DNA from: JAVBLQ01 sp031553435
Lineage (GTDB): Bacteria; Bacteroidota; Bacteroidia; Bacteroidales; Azobacteroidaceae
NCBI GenBank assembly: GCA_031553435.1
Contig: JAVBLQ010000090.1
Location: 1-11,377, forward strand
Length of the DNA: 11,377 nucleotides
Reading direction: 5' to 3'
Positions 8,594 to 11,377 of the stretch are shown piece by piece. How positions within the stretch are numbered: position 1 is the stretch's first letter; each line of letters begins with the position of its first letter. The notes under the pieces were generated by a model that did not search any database, was not told the origin of the DNA, and saw only the letters and a program-made list of their open reading frames with translations. The translations under genes were made by a program, and so were the position numbers.

Positions 8594-9270
8594 AACCACC
8601 TCCCCTCCCCTATTTTCTTTAATAATTCTTTTGTTTGCGGTTCTTCAAACATTTTTTCCAATACTTCTTTGGCTTTTTCTCTATCACCATCCTTCAGATA
8701 AGCCAATGCCAGATACCATTGTGCTTCTTCCTGAAATTCAAATGTTTGAGATGACGATATAGGAATCAGTTTTTCGATGGCCTCATTTGCCTTTCCCTGA
8801 TTCAGTTGTTCGATGGCCCAATTGAGATCTGATAGTTGCTGTTGTGGCTCATCATCAATCATTCCACGAGAAGGTGTTAGTACATATGTGTTTGATGTAT
8901 AATAATCATTGAATAGTTGTTGTGGGGAATATTTGGGTTGAGTGCCGATGAACAAAAATATCAATACAACTGCAGCAACTGATGTTATGGCAATAAGAGA
9001 TTTCTTAATTCTGGATTTATTACGCCGTTTTTTCTCAGCAAAAGAAATAAATTTCCTGATATCTTCTATTGAAGTACTTCGTATCGCTTCCAACGCCTTT
9101 TGCTCTCCTCTTTGTTGAAAGCCGATAGCAATATCACGAGTTAATTCTACATCTTGTTGTAATTTTTCATCTTTACGCATTTCTTCTTCAAAATCAACTC
9201 TTTCTTGATTTGAAAGTTGATTCAAAATATAACGTTCTATTTTTGTTTGTGTATCGTATTTTTTTTTCAT
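8590..9270 (-). CDS. Single-pass membrane protein with TPR tail, candidate anti-sigma factor
   Basis: The protein has 226 residues from the ATG at 9270; an ATG at 9285 would add five residues and overlap the sigma gene by 11 bases. The N-terminal part has the pattern IERYILNQLSNQERVDFEEE, common in Bacteroidota membrane proteins encoded beside sigma factors. A strongly basic patch (about 80-90) precedes one membrane helix (about 91-109), so the N-terminus should be cytoplasmic and the C-terminus periplasmic. Residues about 145-220 form two or so TPR-like helical pairs (AIEQLNQGKANEAIEKL, AQWYLALAYLKDGDREKAKEVL). No zinc-finger anti-sigma motif (HxxxCxxC) is present. Its position right after an ECF sigma gene suggests a sigma-binding membrane regulator. 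This is inferred from context and topology, not from a diagnostic domain. Its TGA stop overlaps the next start. Confidence 0.8.
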   Translation of the reverse strand: MKKKYDTQTKIERYILNQLSNQERVDFEEEMRKDEKLQQDVELTRDIAIGFQQRGEQKALEAIRSTSIEDIRKFISFAEKKRRNKSRIKKSLIAITSVAAVVLIFLFIGTQPKYSPQQLFNDYYTSNTYVLTPSRGMIDDEPQQQLSDLNWAIEQLNQGKANEAIEKLIPISSSQTFEFQEEAQWYLALAYLKDGDREKAKEVLEKMFEEPQTKELLKKIGEGRWF

Positions 9271-9274
9271 AAAA

Positions 9275-9856
9275 TTAAAAATCATTCCGTTTAAAATCTC
9301 GTTTAAAAATTTTTTTAAGAGTATTCATGCACTTATATCTTTTGGCTTTTACTGCATCGGCATTTTTATATTTCAACATATGAGCTATTTCTTTATCACT
9401 TCTCCCTTCAAACCAAAATAAATTCAAAGGGACAATACATGAATCTTCTAATTTCGAAATATATTGTTTCAAAATATCTCCTTTATTATCCCATTCTTGA
9501 ATTATATAAGGTTCTATTGTTATAGGAATGTCTAATTTTTTATAATCTCTTTCTATGTCTTTGTAAACTTTATTATATCCTATTTGGAATAAATAAGTTC
9601 TCAAAGAACTATTATTTGTTAATTCGGTAAATTTTTTTTCAAAAATATTGAGACACATATCATCAAAACTCTCAACATAAACGCGTCTTGCATTTGATTT
9701 AGAAATCCTAAATGTTAATTTTATATAATTAATAAAAGGTTTTTCATACAAATCAAATATCTTCATAATTTCCTGAATTTTATTGTTTTGAATAAAAAAA
9801 TTTAACAAATTAAATTCTTCTACATTATCTTCCGATCTGAAATATTTTTCTTTCAT
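9275..9856 (-). CDS. ECF-type RNA polymerase sigma factor
   Basis: The product is 193 residues from the ATG at 9856. Region 2 lies at about 32-107: an LYEKPFINYI helix, then SSLRTYLFQIGYNKVYKDIERDYKK, which matches the ECF pattern of a Leu-Tyr-Leu core followed by an Asn and an Arg-Asp-Tyr. Region 4 lies at about 132-185, with the helix-turn-helix FWFEGRSDKEIAHMLKYKNADAVKAKRYKCM that reads -35 elements. The N-terminal NLLNFFIQNN helix supports a start upstream of position 9825. A TTG at 9901 would extend the protein by 15 residues, but ATG is preferred. With this start the gene overlaps the end of the metacaspase gene by 32 bases, suggesting translational coupling. It may direct transcription of this operon, of the divergent gene, or of distant targets. 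Confidence 0.85.
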   Translation of the reverse strand: MKEKYFRSEDNVEEFNLLNFFIQNNKIQEIMKIFDLYEKPFINYIKLTFRISKSNARRVYVESFDDMCLNIFEKKFTELTNNSSLRTYLFQIGYNKVYKDIERDYKKLDIPITIEPYIIQEWDNKGDILKQYISKLEDSCIVPLNLFWFEGRSDKEIAHMLKYKNADAVKAKRYKCMNTLKKIFKRDFKRNDF

Positions 9857-10727
9857 CTGTACTTTCAAAATAGGGGGTTTGTTTATTTTTCTGTTTCTCA
9901 ATGAGTTTTTTCACTGTCGGTAGCAATTGTTGTAAGAATTCACGATTCGATATTTTTTTCGAATAAAGGGGAGCCAACATGTAAAAAGCATAAGAAAGTG
10001 TTCCGTAATACACATCATTGACAATACATTCACTGTTATTTTCATATGGCTGGCATGCACTGAATACGGTTATCGGGGATAAAAACTTACTATGTTTGAG
10101 ATGTAGATTGAGTTTATTGATATCCGCCGGTTTGGGAACATATTTTTCGGGAGTAAAAAATTTATTGGTTCCGCGGATGTATTCATCATCATCTCCGTAA
10201 CGGGTTCCCGTGCCGCTGCTACAAGCATCTAATACAACAATGAGATTACCTTTCGGCCCAATTTTTTTACGGACATCTCCCAATAGTATTTCCAATTCGT
10301 CATCTCTTAAATGATTTTCACCTTCGTACTTTCCTTTCTCATATTTTTGTTGTGCATCGTAAGGGATCAAAGCCTCGTCAAAACCATCAAATTCATCGCC
10401 ATTATCATCAGCCATCTGTTGTCCGTGACATGAAAAATGAATGTAGATATAATCACCTGGAACAGATTCTTTGGCAAGGTTTTTCAATTCTTTTACAATC
10501 ACAGCTTTTGTAGCTTTTTCATTTAGTAAAGCTTTGATATTTCCGACTTTGTAACCGGATTGCAAAAGCATGAATGATATCAATTTATAATCATTTGTAG
10601 CATGGATTTCCAACCATCCGCTTCCCTGAGGATATCGATCGATCCCGACAAATAATGCCCTGTTGGTTTGCGCCTGCAAAGAAAAAAATAAAACAAAAAA
10701 TAATGCAACAAGGGTTTTTCGTCTCAT
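9825..10727 (-). CDS. Small exported metacaspase-like C14 cysteine peptidase
   Basis: The product is 300 residues. Residues 1-19 form a signal peptide (MRRK start, Phe/Leu core, QA before Gln20), and the caspase fold begins at RALFVGID. The catalytic pair is intact: His101 in FSCHGQQ and Cys169 in LDACSSGTG. The acidic stretch DDNGDEFDGFDEALIPYD (about 107-124) is characteristic of metacaspases, and DDELEILL follows near 140-150. Metacaspases usually cut after Arg or Lys and often need calcium. That specificity is family knowledge, not shown here. The protein is almost only the protease domain, with no WD40, TPR or membrane anchor, so it should be soluble in the periplasm or exported. It is first in the operon, and its last codons overlap the sigma factor start. 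A TAnnTTTG element lies just upstream. Confidence 0.92.
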   Translation of the reverse strand: MRRKTLVALFFVLFFSLQAQTNRALFVGIDRYPQGSGWLEIHATNDYKLISFMLLQSGYKVGNIKALLNEKATKAVIVKELKNLAKESVPGDYIYIHFSCHGQQMADDNGDEFDGFDEALIPYDAQQKYEKGKYEGENHLRDDELEILLGDVRKKIGPKGNLIVVLDACSSGTGTRYGDDDEYIRGTNKFFTPEKYVPKPADINKLNLHLKHSKFLSPITVFSACQPYENNSECIVNDVYYGTLSYAFYMLAPLYSKKISNREFLQQLLPTVKKLIEKQKNKQTPYFESTDERKIFQIGR

Positions 10728-10746
10728 AAAAGCAAATTGTTTAACA

Positions 10747-10754
10747 CAAACTTA
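10747..10754 (-). promoter_or_regulatory. Possible -7 element of the caspase-sigma operon
   Basis: On the minus strand this reads TAAGTTTG, matching the Bacteroidota -7 consensus TAnnTTTG. It lies 19 bases before the ATG at 10727, so the leader would be only about 10-15 bases. No TTG occurs at the expected -33 position, where there is only a T-rich run. The promoter may therefore be weak or need an activator or another sigma factor. Confidence 0.35.
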
Positions 10755-10861
10755 GTAAAAAAATGTTCAAATAAAAAAAATAAAAATTCAGGTTACTTTT
10801 TTCTATGTTGAGGTATTAATATAATAGAAGCCTTTTTTAAATGAAGATTTTTTGAAATTTA

Positions 10862-10893
10862 TTTGTAAAAAATAACGCTTTCGCATACATTTG
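10862..10893 (+). promoter_or_regulatory. Bacteroidota-type promoter for the right-hand gene or a leader RNA
   Basis: TTTG at 10862-10865, a 20-base spacer, and TACATTTG at 10886-10893 match the consensus in both elements. The predicted start is near 10898-10902, giving a leader of about 245 bases before the ATG at 11147. The spacer contains one copy of an AACGCTTT motif, whose reverse complement recurs twice downstream. Confidence 0.55.
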
Positions 10894-10970
10894 TGAAGAT
10901 TTCGAGAATTCAAAGCGTTGAATATCGAATTTATACATTTAATTTTTAAAACGAAAGCGTTTACGATATT
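10874..10970. repeat. Three copies of an AAAGCGTT motif around the promoter
   Basis: AACGCTTT lies at 10874-10881 inside the promoter spacer. AAAGCGTT occurs at 10912-10919 and again at 10954-10961. The first and third copies extend to a 10-base inverted repeat, AACGCTTTCG / CGAAAGCGTT. AATATCG (10921-10927) and CGATATT (10964-10970) form a further inverted pair. The two direct copies are 42 bases apart, about four helical turns. These may be operator sites or may pair in RNA. Confidence 0.4.
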
Positions 10971-11026
10971 ATCTCGGATTCCAAAAAATCTCCAAATTTT
11001 TCATCTGCAGGGATAATAGCAAAAGC

Positions 11027-11112
11027 GCTCACGTCTGTTGTCATATACATATAGGCGTGAGTTCTATTGTCTATTCTGCGGAAGATGATAGATCTCACGC
11101 CTATTTATTTGA
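11027..11112 (+). promoter_or_regulatory. Candidate attenuator: mutually exclusive leader hairpins
   Basis: A terminator-like hairpin pairs 11051-11061 (ATAGGCGTGAG) with 11094-11104 (CTCACGCCTAT) perfectly. After one T-T mismatch it continues as ten more pairs, 11063-11072 with 11083-11092, closing on a 10-base loop. TTATTT follows. Upstream, 11027-11038 can pair with the same left arm (11051-11062) over 12 contiguous pairs including three G-U, with a 12-base loop. The two folds exclude each other, as in a terminator and anti-terminator switch. No ATG and no leader peptide are visible between the promoter and this point. It could instead simply be the 3' end of a roughly 210-nt small RNA. 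Confidence 0.5.
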
Positions 11113-11146
11113 AACATATTTACAAACTCAATAAATTTATTCGAAA

Positions 11147-11377
11147 ATGAAAACATTCAGATGGATTACGGCTATAATAATAGCCTTTATGTTGATGGAA
11201 GCATCGACTACTCAGATTCAGGCGCAATCGTTCCTGAAAAAAATAAATAATGCATTGGATCAGGTCAATAAGACTTTAGAACAAGTAAATAACAAAGTAT
11301 CGGGTCAGGGAACGGATGCCACATCTTCACAAAAAAGTGATCAAAATACAAATCCCTTCGCGAACATCATAATCACA
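11147..11377 (+). CDS. Partial exported protein with coiled-coil-like start, runs off the edge
   Basis: The frame opens at ATG 11147 and stays open for 77 codons to the end of the window, so the C-terminus is missing. Residues 1-26 form a signal peptide (Ile/Ala/Met core, IQA before Gln27). The following SFLKKINNALDQVNKTLEQV shows the heptad-like spacing of an amphipathic or short coiled-coil helix, then a low-complexity Ser/Gln/Asn/Thr segment. Short exported proteins with a similar QSFLKK...V.K.LE start are common in Bacteroidota, but I cannot assign a function. The gene points away from the caspase operon and has a long structured leader, suggesting expression controlled after transcription starts. 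Confidence 0.75.
   Translation, partial: MKTFRWITAIIIAFMLMEASTTQIQAQSFLKKINNALDQVNKTLEQVNNKVSGQGTDATSSQKSDQNTNPFANIIIT

Noticed and set aside
5705..10727. Mobile element or integron origin for the caspase operon
   Set aside because: No transposase, integrase, terminal inverted repeats or tRNA gene is visible, and base composition is similar to the surroundings.
6245..10727. Type III-E CRISPR (craspase) locus
   Set aside because: No cas genes or repeat array are present; the proteases are exported C14 types rather than TPR-CHAT. Only the theme of protease plus sigma factor is shared.

Overview
The window looks like a chromosomal piece of an AT-rich Bacteroidota genome, most likely order Bacteroidales. 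The evidence is a large secreted protein ending in a type IX secretion (T9SS) sorting domain, several promoters of the Bacteroidota form TTTG-N19/20-TAnnTTTG, mostly no Shine-Dalgarno sites, and signal peptides ending in the typical 'QAQ' or 'YGQ' style. I cannot name the species.

Layout. Positions 1-202 hold the end of a small charged protein. Positions 203-416 hold no reading frame, but have a near-ideal promoter, several hairpins and a strong terminator, so this is a candidate small RNA. Positions 417-941 are AT-rich and non-coding, with a few small palindromes. A 4.4 kb gene (942-5333, +) encodes a 1463-residue exported multidomain protein with a GLUG beta-helix and a T9SS tail. Ten bases later a 94-residue single-pass membrane protein follows. 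A bidirectional terminator (5639-5679) separates these from a tight minus-strand operon.

The operon (10727 down to 5705) reads, in order of transcription: a small exported metacaspase-like C14 peptidase; an ECF-type sigma factor overlapping it; a single-pass membrane protein with a cytoplasmic N-terminus and periplasmic TPR tail, in the place where an anti-sigma factor usually sits; a large exported WD40-caspase protein whose TTG start overlaps the previous stop codon; and a SpoU/TrmH-family RNA methyltransferase. I infer a signalling system in which exported caspase-like proteases act on, or are controlled with, a membrane-anchored sigma regulator. Family membership and gene order are well supported. 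The mechanism is inference.

Upstream of the operon, in a divergent 420-base region, a second promoter leads into a roughly 250-base leader for another exported small protein that runs off the right edge (11147 onward). The leader has a long terminator-like hairpin, and an upstream arm can pair with the hairpin's left arm over 12 contiguous pairs. This is the arrangement expected of an attenuator or cis-regulatory RNA. Alternatively it is a second small RNA.
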